Shown here: positions 37,137-45,780 of the stretch, piece after piece
Numbering within the stretch: the stretch's first letter is position 1
Layout: each line of letters starts with the position of its first letter
NCBI RefSeq assembly: GCF_002954765.1
Contig: NZ_MTPW01000001.1
Location: forward strand, 1,687,501-1,751,500
DNA from: Nonlabens arenilitoris
Lineage (GTDB): Bacteria > Bacteroidota > Bacteroidia > Flavobacteriales > Flavobacteriaceae
DNA length: 64,000 nt
Reading direction: 5' to 3'
Made by a program: the position numbers and the translations under genes
The notes under the pieces: model-generated
Told to the model about the DNA's origin: nothing
Databases searched by the model: none
The model's input: only the letters and a program-made list of their open reading frames with translations

Positions 37137-40022
37137 TTAAAAATTAAATCCTAGACCTAAGATGATTCCTCGATTTCTAGGGAATAAATTGTTGTCAATT
37201 CCATTGAAAACCTCAGGATCTACACCATCATAATCTGTAATTGTTAATAAGTTAGTTCCTGTGATAGAGGCTCTTATGTCCACTTTGTCGCCTGGGAAGT
37301 TATATCCTAACGATACGTTATCTAATTTGATAAAGTCAGCTTTTTGAACATAGTAATCAGAGAACACTTCTTGATCACTAAATCCTGTGTTTAGAAAATC
37401 AGACGGAGTATTAAGATACAGTGGATTTTGAGTATTAGTAGGGAAGATAGTAGCAAGATTTGCTGAATTAGAGCTTACATTATTATAGTTATATCCACCT
37501 GCAGCACCTCTTAAAGTAGCACTTAAGTCAAATCTCTTATATGAGAAGTTAGTTGTTAAACCAAAATAAGCGTCATGATTAGCTTTTTTGTAACGTACTC
37601 TGTCAGCATCATTAATCACATTATCACCATTAGTGTCTACAAAAACACCATCAAGTGGCGCGCCATCTTGATCATATACTTGGCGGTATACATGGAACGT
37701 AGTAGGGTCAGAACCTACCGCCCATTCTTGAATGAAATTACCAACTCCACCAGAAATACCACCTACAGAACTAACAGGATCATCATTTGCACCAGCAAGA
37801 TCAGTAATTTCAATTTCTTGGAATGTAATATTTCCACCTATGTTCCAAGACATGTTTTCAGTCTCTAGAACTTTAACATTGATACTAGTTTCGATACCAC
37901 GACTTAAAGTAGAACCAGCATTTTGAATACTACCATTCTCTAATCCACCAGCTGGTAGCGGACCAAATAATAATAAGTCGGATGTTTCTCTATAGAATCC
38001 GTCTACACTACCAGTAACACGATCGTTAAAGAAACCTAAGTCAATACCAGCATTCCACTGGTCTGTTGTCTCCCAAACTAAGTCTATTGATCCTTCAGGG
38101 CGTATGGTTGTTACAAACTGATTACCGAATTGAACTGCAGCGGTTTGTTGACCTGGAGTAAATGTAGATATAAATGCAAATGGATCATTAATATCTTGTT
38201 GACCAGTCTGACCAAATCCACCACGTATTTTTAATTGTGAAAGAACGGTACTGTTCTTTATAAAATCAGTGTTCGTCAACTTTAAAGCTCCGCTGACTCC
38301 GTAGAAGTTTGCCCATCTATTGTCTTCAGAGAATCTTGAACTACCATTACTAGAATAACTTCCTGAAAGAACTAGCAAGTCATTAATGTCAAACGATGCT
38401 CTACCAAAGAACGTTACAATTGAATTCTCATCTGGTGAAGAAAGGAAATCTACTAGCAACCCATTTTCTAATCCACGGTCAAAAGATTGTCTAAAGAAAG
38501 TTTGAACACTACTACCTAAAGTAAGGTCCATTTGAGTATTTATTTTTTCTAAGTCCTTTTTGTAATCAAAACGACCATCAAGAAGATTATTTCTTCTTAT
38601 ACCACGACTAAAGTTTTTTGAAGCGACACGATCACCTGCACCAGAATTTGCATCTCGCAAAGAATAAGAGTCGAATTCATTATAATCAATACCAGCATTA
38701 CCTGTAAATTTAAGTCCTTTAACAGGTAACTTATATTCTGCATTCATGTTAAGTCTCGCCTGATAGTTATCTAATTGCGAGTCTAAGCTGTTTAAAAGCC
38801 CTAGAGGATTTCTAGGAGCATTAGGCTCAATACCTGTAGAGTTTGTATATTCAAAATATCCACCATAAAGGTCATTACCACTAAATATGGGCTGTGTCGG
38901 GTCAAAAACCACTGCGGCACCTACAGCACCAGTATCTGCATTTCTTATTTCTTCTTGGGCTAATTGAGAAGTGAATGTCAGTTTTAATTTATTATCCAAT
39001 AATTTCTGGATGACATTTAAACTTAAACTTGCTCGTTCATAACCCGAGCGCTGTAATGTACCATGTTCATTATTGTATCCTAGAGAAGCTCTGATAGATG
39101 TGTTATCATATCCCTTTTCAATGGTAAGGTTGTGAATGGCACGAGTACCATTTTGGTAGATAGCATCTTGCCAGTCTGTATTTGCATCACCTAATATAGA
39201 AGTGTCACGACCTTGGTCAGCTACCATTTGACGAAATTCGTCGCCTGTTAATACATCTGTATAGTTGTCTACCTTTTCAACAGCAAACTGTACATCATAT
39301 CTTACCTTAAGATCGCTACTGAAATTAGCCTTTTTTGTAGTAATTAAAACAACACCGTTAGACGCACGATTACCATATATAGCCGTTGCAGATGCATCTT
39401 TTAAAATAGTAATACTTTCTATATCATTAGGGTTAATGGAGTTTAAACTTGCGTTTCTTTGATCTAGCGGCACACCATCTACTACATAAAGAGCATCTTG
39501 ATTACCATCTAAAGTTGATCCAGGACGTACACGTATAACAGGTCCGTCTCCAGGGCGACCACTTGCTGCAGTAACTTGCACACCAGCAGCTTTACCAGCG
39601 ATTAATTGGCCAGGTGAGGTAATGGCACCTTTATTAAACTCTTCAGATTTAATAGTCTCTTGTGCACTAGTAACATTTTCTTGTTTAATGCTACCGTAAC
39701 CTATTAATACAATCGCGTCTAACTCAGACGGATTTTCTGCTAGTGCAACATCAAGTGTACTTTGTCCAGTATATACTACTTCTTGAGTAGTGTAACCTAT
39801 GTAAGAAAAAATGATGACTGCACCATCTGGTACATTATTAAGAGTGTAATTCCCATCGAAATCTGTTGCGGTTCCATTTGAGGTTCCTTTAACAAGTACA
39901 CTGGCGCTAGGGACAGGTAATCCAGTACTTGCATCTTTAATTGTTCCTGTAATAACACTCTGAGCAACAGCTAGCAAAGGTAGTATTAGAAACAGTAAAG
40001 CAGTTTTAAATTTTTGATTCAT
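37137..40022 (-). CDS. susC: SusC/RagA TonB-dependent outer-membrane transporter
   Basis: 961 residues. The signal peptide ends LLAVAQ. A carboxypeptidase-regulatory-like domain follows (VITGTIKDASTGLPVPSASVLVKG). The plug domain carries the SusC signatures ALYVVDGVPL and AIYGNRASNGVVLITTK, and the C-terminal barrel ends in an aromatic residue (GLGFNF). It imports oligosaccharide into the periplasm using TonB energy. It is the first gene of the leftward unit, with LacI-type operators in its promoter region. Confidence 0.96.
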   Translation of the reverse strand: MNQKFKTALLFLILPLLAVAQSVITGTIKDASTGLPVPSASVLVKGTSNGTATDFDGNYTLNNVPDGAVIIFSYIGYTTQEVVYTGQSTLDVALAENPSELDAIVLIGYGSIKQENVTSAQETIKSEEFNKGAITSPGQLIAGKAAGVQVTAASGRPGDGPVIRVRPGSTLDGNQDALYVVDGVPLDQRNASLNSINPNDIESITILKDASATAIYGNRASNGVVLITTKKANFSSDLKVRYDVQFAVEKVDNYTDVLTGDEFRQMVADQGRDTSILGDANTDWQDAIYQNGTRAIHNLTIEKGYDNTSIRASLGYNNEHGTLQRSGYERASLSLNVIQKLLDNKLKLTFTSQLAQEEIRNADTGAVGAAVVFDPTQPIFSGNDLYGGYFEYTNSTGIEPNAPRNPLGLLNSLDSQLDNYQARLNMNAEYKLPVKGLKFTGNAGIDYNEFDSYSLRDANSGAGDRVASKNFSRGIRRNNLLDGRFDYKKDLEKINTQMDLTLGSSVQTFFRQSFDRGLENGLLVDFLSSPDENSIVTFFGRASFDINDLLVLSGSYSSNGSSRFSEDNRWANFYGVSGALKLTNTDFIKNSTVLSQLKIRGGFGQTGQQDINDPFAFISTFTPGQQTAAVQFGNQFVTTIRPEGSIDLVWETTDQWNAGIDLGFFNDRVTGSVDGFYRETSDLLLFGPLPAGGLENGSIQNAGSTLSRGIETSINVKVLETENMSWNIGGNITFQEIEITDLAGANDDPVSSVGGISGGVGNFIQEWAVGSDPTTFHVYRQVYDQDGAPLDGVFVDTNGDNVINDADRVRYKKANHDAYFGLTTNFSYKRFDLSATLRGAAGGYNYNNVSSNSANLATIFPTNTQNPLYLNTPSDFLNTGFSDQEVFSDYYVQKADFIKLDNVSLGYNFPGDKVDIRASITGTNLLTITDYDGVDPEVFNGIDNNLFPRNRGIILGLGFNF

Positions 40023-40071
40023 TACTGAAATTAGTTTAAATTAATAGTTAATATCTTCTTCTCACACGCTC

Positions 40072-40102
40072 CAAAAATATGTAAACCTTATGTTAAGAAA
40101 CC
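40072..40102 (-). promoter_or_regulatory. Promoter of susC
   Basis: On the minus strand TATTTTTG (40072-40079) matches TAnnTTTG, about 50 bases before the susC ATG. The position expected for the -33 element (about 40099-40102) reads GGTT and lies within the first operator. Confidence 0.55.
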
Positions 40103-40109
40103 GTTTTCG
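40096..40109. promoter_or_regulatory. LacI-type operator O1 (imperfect)
   Basis: AGAAACCGTTTTCG matches the perfect site O2 at 12 of 14 positions and overlaps the expected -33 region of the susC promoter. It is centred about 27 bases from O2. Confidence 0.65.
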
Positions 40110-40122
40110 TAATGTAATTCTA

Positions 40123-40136
40123 CGAAAACGTTTTCG
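40123..40136. promoter_or_regulatory. LacI-type operator O2 (perfect palindrome)
   Basis: CGAAAACGTTTTCG is a 14-bp perfect palindrome with the central CG typical of LacI-family sites. It lies between susC and the divergent LacI gene, about 60 bases upstream of the inferred susC start. Confidence 0.75.
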
Positions 40137-40170
40137 GTGTTTTGTAGTAATATTTTATATATTATATTAC

Positions 40171-40184
40171 GCTTTCGCGAAAGC
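40171..40184. repeat. Iterated palindrome copy (LacI gene leader)
   Basis: Exact GCTTTCGCGAAAGC, extended by flanks to a 22-bp palindrome (40167-40188 region), 32 bases before the regulator's ATG. Confidence 0.9.
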
Positions 40185-40216
40185 GTAACTCTTTATATTT
40201 AAATAATTTAGAACAG

Positions 40217-41236
40217 ATGGCTCAAAAGTTAACTCTTAAGAAAATTGCACAAGAATTAAAGGTCTCCATATCAACGGTTTCCAAGGCTTTAAGGGATTCT
40301 CACGAGATTAGCGTTGAAACACGTACCAAGATTCAAGAGTATGCAAAGCGGTATAATTTTAAGCCTAACAATATCGCGTTAAGCTTAAAAAATCAAAAGA
40401 CTAAAAAGATAGGTGTGATTATTCCAGAGATAGTTCATCATTTTTTTGCGACAGTAATTTCTGGTGTAGAACGTGTGGCAAATGAAAAAGGATATCAAGT
40501 AATTATATGCCTGTCTGGAGAAAGTTTTGATAAAGAGGTAGTCAACATGGATATGCTTGCCAATGGTAGTATTGATGGTTTTGTGATGAGTCTTTCTAAA
40601 GAGACTATGGAGCGACAAGACTTTCATCACTTAAGAGAGGTGACTAATCAAGGGATGCCCATAGTGATGTTTGATCGTGTTGCAGATGATATCGCCTGTG
40701 ATAAAATAATTATCGATGATGTTGAAGCAGCAAATAAAGCTACGGATTTTTTATTGCGTAAAAACCGTCGCAAACTAGGTCTTATTTCTACTCCTGATTA
40801 TGTAAATGTGGGAAGATTGCGTACTCAAGGTTTTAAAGAGGCTTTAATGAAAAGAGGTTATGAGATTGATGAAAAGGCTATTTTAAAAGTAGAAGATATA
40901 GAGAATTGTGGAGATATGATAAAGGAGTTTCTTATGGCTGGTAATTATGATGGATTACTTGCTGTTAACGAATTGTTTGCGGTAACCGCTAGCAAGGCGC
41001 TGCAAGGAATGGGTAAGAAAGTGCCAGATGATGTCGCAATCGTTGCTTTTACTGATGGAATGTTGTCCAAGTATGCTAGTCCTACATTAACAACCATAGG
41101 TCAACAAGGTGAGGAAATGGGTGGATTGGCCGCTGCAAAATTGATTCAAAAGCTAGAATCAGATCATCAAGAAGATGAAACTTACGAAACCGTTATCGTA
41201 AAAACTTCATTAATTGAAAGAGAATCTACGCCTTAA
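40217..41236 (+). CDS. LacI-family transcriptional regulator of the maltodextrin locus
   Basis: 339 residues. The N-terminal helix-turn-helix and hinge (LTLKKIAQELKVSISTVSKALRDSHEIS) are followed by the periplasmic-binding-protein-like sensor (KKIGVIIPEIVHHFFATVISGVE; KLGLISTPDYVNVGRLRTQGF). It is divergent from susC and upstream of the transporter/phosphorylase genes, so it most likely controls the locus through the operators at 40096-40136. The effector is probably maltose or a maltodextrin product, inferred from context. Confidence 0.93.
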   Translation: MAQKLTLKKIAQELKVSISTVSKALRDSHEISVETRTKIQEYAKRYNFKPNNIALSLKNQKTKKIGVIIPEIVHHFFATVISGVERVANEKGYQVIICLSGESFDKEVVNMDMLANGSIDGFVMSLSKETMERQDFHHLREVTNQGMPIVMFDRVADDIACDKIIIDDVEAANKATDFLLRKNRRKLGLISTPDYVNVGRLRTQGFKEALMKRGYEIDEKAILKVEDIENCGDMIKEFLMAGNYDGLLAVNELFAVTASKALQGMGKKVPDDVAIVAFTDGMLSKYASPTLTTIGQQGEEMGGLAAAKLIQKLESDHQEDETYETVIVKTSLIERESTP

Positions 41237-41281
41237 TTTTTTAACTTGCGACCGTCTAAAAATGTAAATGATTAGACAAAC

Positions 41282-41321
41282 TATCAAAACTTATCTTCTT
41301 CACACACATTAAGTTTTGATA
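41282..41321. repeat. Perfect 12-bp inverted repeat before the MFS gene
   Basis: TATCAAAACTTA (41282-41293) and TAAGTTTTGATA (41310-41321) are perfectly complementary with a 16-base spacer. There is no T run after it. It could be a regulator site or a leader hairpin for the transporter gene. Confidence 0.55.
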
Positions 41322-41358
41322 AGTCATAAGGCTTATCGTCATTATAAATTATAACGAT

Positions 41359-42819
41359 ATGCAAAAGCCTAAGTTAGGTTTCTGGAATATCTGGAACATG
41401 AGTTTTGGATTTCTGGGTATTCAGTTTGGTTTTGCCTTACAGGGCTCAACCATGTCACGTATTTTTGAGACTTTAGGAGCAAATAAGGATGAGATTCCAT
41501 TATTATGGATCGCTGCACCGCTTGCTGGTTTAATCGTGCAACCTATTATAGGTTATTTAAGTGATAATACCTGGCATAAAAATCTAGGTCGTAGAAGGCC
41601 TTTTTTCTTAATAGGTGCTATTCTTAGTTCAATAGCTTTACTTTTTATGCCATATTCTTCTGAGGTATGGATGGCTGCTGGTCTCTTATTAGTACTAGAC
41701 GCTTCTATTAATATTTCAATGGAACCATTCCGTGCTCTGGTAGCAGATAAATTACCAGAATCACAACGTAGTTATGGTTTTGTAGTGCAAACATTAATAA
41801 TAGGTGTAGGTACTTGGGTAGCGAGTAATTTGCCTAAATGGGTGAATGACACTTTAGAAATTTCTAATGAAGCTCCTTCTGGTGTTGTGCCAGACTCTGT
41901 AAAAGTAGCTTTTGGTGTAGGTGCTTTTGTTTTTATGACTGCTATACTTATTACCATCTTTACTACTAAGGAATACTCTCCAGAGGAATTAGCAAAATTT
42001 GATGATGCTGAGAAAGTTCCAGAAGTGAAAAAAGGAATGTGGGAAACAATCTCTGGCACATATGCATTAATGCCGCTAGTTATGAAGAAGCTAGGTGTTG
42101 TGCAATTCTTTTCTTGGTTTGCATTTTTTGCGATGTGGACACTGGCAAATCCTGCTTTAACCTCTCATATTTATAATGCACCTAAACCCAACGTAGTGGA
42201 GTTTGCACAAACAACTATTGATGATAATGGTGAGACCGTTGCGTTAAGAGATGTAGATGATAAGGTTGTATTTATAAATGATGTAAAAGCGTTAGAGTAT
42301 AAACAACAAGATAAGGCGTATAATGAAGCCTCAGATGATGTAGGTTCTAAAATGGGTATTTATGGGTTAACATCTATGGTGTTTGCATTAGGGCTTACCT
42401 TTTACACAGCATACAATAGTATTAATAGAAAGTATATCCACATGGCAAGTTTAATCCTAGGAGGATTAGGTTTTTTGTATATGTTCTTTATACCTGGTGA
42501 GCCAGATAAATTATTAATTTCATTCAGTTTAATAGGTATTGCATGGGGCAGTATTTTATCCATGCCATATGCTATGCTGTCTAGTTCTGTCGAGTCACAT
42601 AAAATGGGATTGATGATGGGTGTATTCAATATGTTTATCGTAATACCACAAATTATAGCAGCAGTAGGTGGAGTCGTGTTTCTACAAAAATTAATAGGTG
42701 AAGAATCTATACATGCAATGACTATTGCAGGAATATTTTTAATTATCGCGGCATTCTCAAATTTATTAATCGTAAATAAAAAGGCAATTACTTATCAGCC
42801 TTCCATAGATAATGAGTAA
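41359..42819 (+). CDS. MFS sugar (maltose) transporter, SLC45/GPH-like
   Basis: 486 residues with about twelve hydrophobic segments. The N-terminal half has the sucrose/maltose carrier signature GFALQGSTMSRIFETLGA and LSDNTWHKNLGRRRPFF, the cytoplasmic loop 2-3 motif of MFS carriers. A soluble loop of about 100 residues lies in the middle. It is expected to move maltose or short maltodextrins across the inner membrane to the phosphorylase encoded two genes downstream. Its end overlaps pgmB by 8 bases. Confidence 0.9.
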   Translation: MQKPKLGFWNIWNMSFGFLGIQFGFALQGSTMSRIFETLGANKDEIPLLWIAAPLAGLIVQPIIGYLSDNTWHKNLGRRRPFFLIGAILSSIALLFMPYSSEVWMAAGLLLVLDASINISMEPFRALVADKLPESQRSYGFVVQTLIIGVGTWVASNLPKWVNDTLEISNEAPSGVVPDSVKVAFGVGAFVFMTAILITIFTTKEYSPEELAKFDDAEKVPEVKKGMWETISGTYALMPLVMKKLGVVQFFSWFAFFAMWTLANPALTSHIYNAPKPNVVEFAQTTIDDNGETVALRDVDDKVVFINDVKALEYKQQDKAYNEASDDVGSKMGIYGLTSMVFALGLTFYTAYNSINRKYIHMASLILGGLGFLYMFFIPGEPDKLLISFSLIGIAWGSILSMPYAMLSSSVESHKMGLMMGVFNMFIVIPQIIAAVGGVVFLQKLIGEESIHAMTIAGIFLIIAAFSNLLIVNKKAITYQPSIDNE

Positions 42820-43474
42820 AAAAGCATTCATATTTGACCTAGATGGTGTCATTGTAGACACAGCTAAATTTCATTTTGTAGCGTGGCAACGATTAGCCGC
42901 TTCCCTAGGAATCAATTTTACCGAAAAAGAAAACGAGCAACTCAAAGGTGTCTCTAGAGTTAATTCCCTTAAAAAGATACTAGAATGGGGAGATAAAGAA
43001 ATTAGTCCAGAGCTCTTTCAAGAAAAAATGGATCAGAAAAACATAGAATATCTTGATCTTATAAAAACATTGAGTGTAAATGACATCCTTCCAGGTGTTC
43101 ACGATTTTTTACTAGAGCTTAAAAGTCAAAATCAACCTATTGCATTAGGTAGTGCTAGTAAAAATGCCAGACCTATTTTAGAAAAATTAGGTGTTAAAGA
43201 TATGTTTGATGTAATAGTAGATGGAACTAATGTCACTAAAGCAAAGCCAGATCCAGAAGTTTTTCTCAATGCTTGTAACCAGCTGGGCTTTAGTCCTCAA
43301 GACAGTGTCGTATTTGAGGATAGCGTTGCAGGTGTTCAAGCTGCAAATACTGCTGGAATGATATCCATTGGATTAGGAGAGAAAGACATTTTACACGAGG
43401 CAGACGCTGTTTTTAACCATTTTACAGATATGCCACAAGATTATATAAACACACTATTGAATAAGAAGAAGTAA
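42812..43474 (+). CDS. pgmB: Beta-phosphoglucomutase
   Basis: 220-residue HAD-superfamily enzyme that converts beta-glucose 1-phosphate to glucose 6-phosphate. It shows nucleophile/acid aspartates in FDLDGVIVDT, the cap region ARVN-like GVSRVNSLKKIL, ALGSASKNARPIL, KAKPDPEVF and FEDSVAGVQAA. It overlaps the MFS gene by 8 bases and shares one base with the maltose phosphorylase start (TAATG), so all three are translationally coupled. This order (transporter, pgmB, GH65) defines a maltose phosphorolysis route. Confidence 0.95.
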   Translation: MSKKAFIFDLDGVIVDTAKFHFVAWQRLAASLGINFTEKENEQLKGVSRVNSLKKILEWGDKEISPELFQEKMDQKNIEYLDLIKTLSVNDILPGVHDFLLELKSQNQPIALGSASKNARPILEKLGVKDMFDVIVDGTNVTKAKPDPEVFLNACNQLGFSPQDSVVFEDSVAGVQAANTAGMISIGLGEKDILHEADAVFNHFTDMPQDYINTLLNKKK

Positions 43475-45777
43475 TGAATCAGGAATATATAAAACCCAAC
43501 GCATGGTCCATCATAGAAGAAGGATGGAATCCTGGATTAGTAAAGTCTAGTGAGAGCTTATTCTCTATAGGGAATGGAGCCATGGGACAAAGAGCAAATT
43601 TTGAAGAGCAATATAGTGGAGAGACTTTTCAAGGAAGTTATGTAGCTGGAGTCTATTACCCAGATAAAACCAGAGTAGGATGGTGGAAAAATGGTTATCC
43701 AGAATATTTTGCCAAAGTTCTTAATGCACCTAATTTTATAGGTATTGATGTCTTTATTGATGGAGAGCCACTTGATTTACATAAAGTAGATAAAGTTTCA
43801 GATTACAGCCGTGAGTTAAATATGAAAGAAGGCTGGTATGAACGAACTTTTATCGCCCATTTTTCAATAGACAAAGCAGTAAAAGTGGTCGCTCGTAGAT
43901 TTTTATGCCTCGAGGTAGATGAGTTAGGAGTGATCAATTACCAGGTTACCGCTGTAAAAGGGAATATGAAAATAGAATTCCAGCCATATCTAGATGCCGG
44001 AATTACAAACGAAGACTCAAACTGGGATGATGCATTTTGGGAAATAGAAGAATTAATTTCTGAAGATCATCAAGCATTTATACGCAGCCGTACTAATAAA
44101 ACTAACTTTCATGTATGCACCTTTATGCAATCAGAGTTAGTCCAAAATGGAGAGCATTTACAATATGCAAATCATTTAGAGCAGAACAATAAAGTGATAC
44201 GTCACACAGCTGCCATAGAGCTAGAAGAAAATGAAACCGTAACTTTAAGAAAGTATGCGGGATATTGTTCTAGCTTAAATCATCAACAATATGAACTATT
44301 TGATGCAGCAAGAAAAGTATTAACACATGCTACATTAACAGGATATGATGTATTATTGCAAGGTCAGATTGAGCAATGGGCTCAAATCTGGGCAATGGCA
44401 GATATTACTATCGATGGTGACCTTAAAGCACAACAGGGAATCCGTTTTAATATCTTTCAATTAAATCAAACTTACTTAGGTAAGGACGCTCGTTTAAATA
44501 TAGGTCCTAAAGGATTCACCGGCGAGAAATACGGTGGTTCTACTTACTGGGACACAGAGGCATACTGTATACCTTTCTACATGGCTACTAAAGACCAGCA
44601 AGTAGCAAGAAATTTGTTGAAATATAGATATGAGCAGCTAGACAAGGCCATTGAAAACGCTGAGAAATTAGGGTTTTCTAATGGAGCTGCTCTTTATCCT
44701 ATGGTTACAATGAATGGTGAAGAATCCCATAATGAATGGGAAATCACCTTTGAAGAAATACATCGCAACGGTGCCATGGTATTTGCCATCTACAATTACG
44801 TACGCTATACAGGTGACTTTTCTTATGTGCCAGAAATGGGATTAGAGGTCATGATTGCCATTGCTAGATTCTGGCATCAGCGTGCTACTTTCTCTCAAAA
44901 AGCAAATAAATATATGATCCTAGGTGTGACAGGACCTAATGAGTATGAAAATAATGTGAATAACAATTGGTACACTAATTATTTAGCCAAATGGTGTATC
45001 AATCAAGCCTTAGAAAATCTAGATAAGGTAAAAGACGGATATGATGATGACTATAAGCGCATCATAGGTCTTACACACCTTTCAGGATCAGAGACAGCGT
45101 CTTGGAGAGAAGTTGCTGACCAGATGTATGAGCCTATCGATGAAGAATTAGGAATCTATCTACAACAAGATGGCTTCTTAGATAAAGAAATCATTCCTGT
45201 AGAAGAATTAGACAGTAAGCACAGACCTATTAATCAAAAATGGTCATGGGATCGCATTTTAAGAAGCTGCTATATCAAACAGGCAGATGTGTTGCAAGGA
45301 TTTTACTTTTTTGAAGATCATTTTACAAAGCAAGAATTAGAAAAGCACTTTGATTTTTATGAGCCATTAACAGTGCATGAGAGTTCGTTATCGCCATGTG
45401 TACACAGTATTCAAGCAGCAAAGTTAGATCGCATGGATCAGGCCTATGAATTTTATTTAAGAACTTCAAGACTTGATTTAGACGACTATAATAAAGAGGT
45501 AGAAGAAGGTTGTCATATTACCAGTATGGCCGGTACCTGGATGAGTATTGTAGAAGGATTTGGTGGGCTCAAAATAGTCGATGATAAACCTAGTTTTGAA
45601 ACTAAATTACCTGAGCAATGGGATGGCTTTAGTTTTAAAATTAATTTCCGTAATCAGATCTTACATGTTCAAGTAAGTAAGTCAGGTACTGAGGTGATAA
45701 CTTACGGTACAGAGCCCGTTGATGTCATAATTAACGGTAAAGAAATCACACTACAGCCACAATTGATAAATGCTTAA
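43474..45777 (+). CDS. mapA: GH65 maltose phosphorylase
   Basis: 767 residues. It splits maltose with phosphate to glucose and beta-glucose 1-phosphate. GH65 features are SLFSIGNGAMGQRANFEE near the N-terminus, the (alpha/alpha)6 barrel with YWDTEAYCIPFY, and the general-acid Glu490 in VTGPNEYENNVNNNWYT. Other GH65 specificities (trehalose, kojibiose) cannot be fully excluded, but the neighbouring maltodextrin genes and pgmB favour maltose. No signal peptide is present, so the enzyme is cytoplasmic. Confidence 0.92.
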   Translation: MNQEYIKPNAWSIIEEGWNPGLVKSSESLFSIGNGAMGQRANFEEQYSGETFQGSYVAGVYYPDKTRVGWWKNGYPEYFAKVLNAPNFIGIDVFIDGEPLDLHKVDKVSDYSRELNMKEGWYERTFIAHFSIDKAVKVVARRFLCLEVDELGVINYQVTAVKGNMKIEFQPYLDAGITNEDSNWDDAFWEIEELISEDHQAFIRSRTNKTNFHVCTFMQSELVQNGEHLQYANHLEQNNKVIRHTAAIELEENETVTLRKYAGYCSSLNHQQYELFDAARKVLTHATLTGYDVLLQGQIEQWAQIWAMADITIDGDLKAQQGIRFNIFQLNQTYLGKDARLNIGPKGFTGEKYGGSTYWDTEAYCIPFYMATKDQQVARNLLKYRYEQLDKAIENAEKLGFSNGAALYPMVTMNGEESHNEWEITFEEIHRNGAMVFAIYNYVRYTGDFSYVPEMGLEVMIAIARFWHQRATFSQKANKYMILGVTGPNEYENNVNNNWYTNYLAKWCINQALENLDKVKDGYDDDYKRIIGLTHLSGSETASWREVADQMYEPIDEELGIYLQQDGFLDKEIIPVEELDSKHRPINQKWSWDRILRSCYIKQADVLQGFYFFEDHFTKQELEKHFDFYEPLTVHESSLSPCVHSIQAAKLDRMDQAYEFYLRTSRLDLDDYNKEVEEGCHITSMAGTWMSIVEGFGGLKIVDDKPSFETKLPEQWDGFSFKINFRNQILHVQVSKSGTEVITYGTEPVDVIINGKEITLQPQLINA

Positions 45778-45780
45778 GAT

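Noticed and set aside
40171..40184. Treating the palindrome near the LacI gene as its operator
   Set aside because: The same 14-mer occurs throughout the window next to unrelated genes, so it is the iterated repeat, not a specific LacI site.
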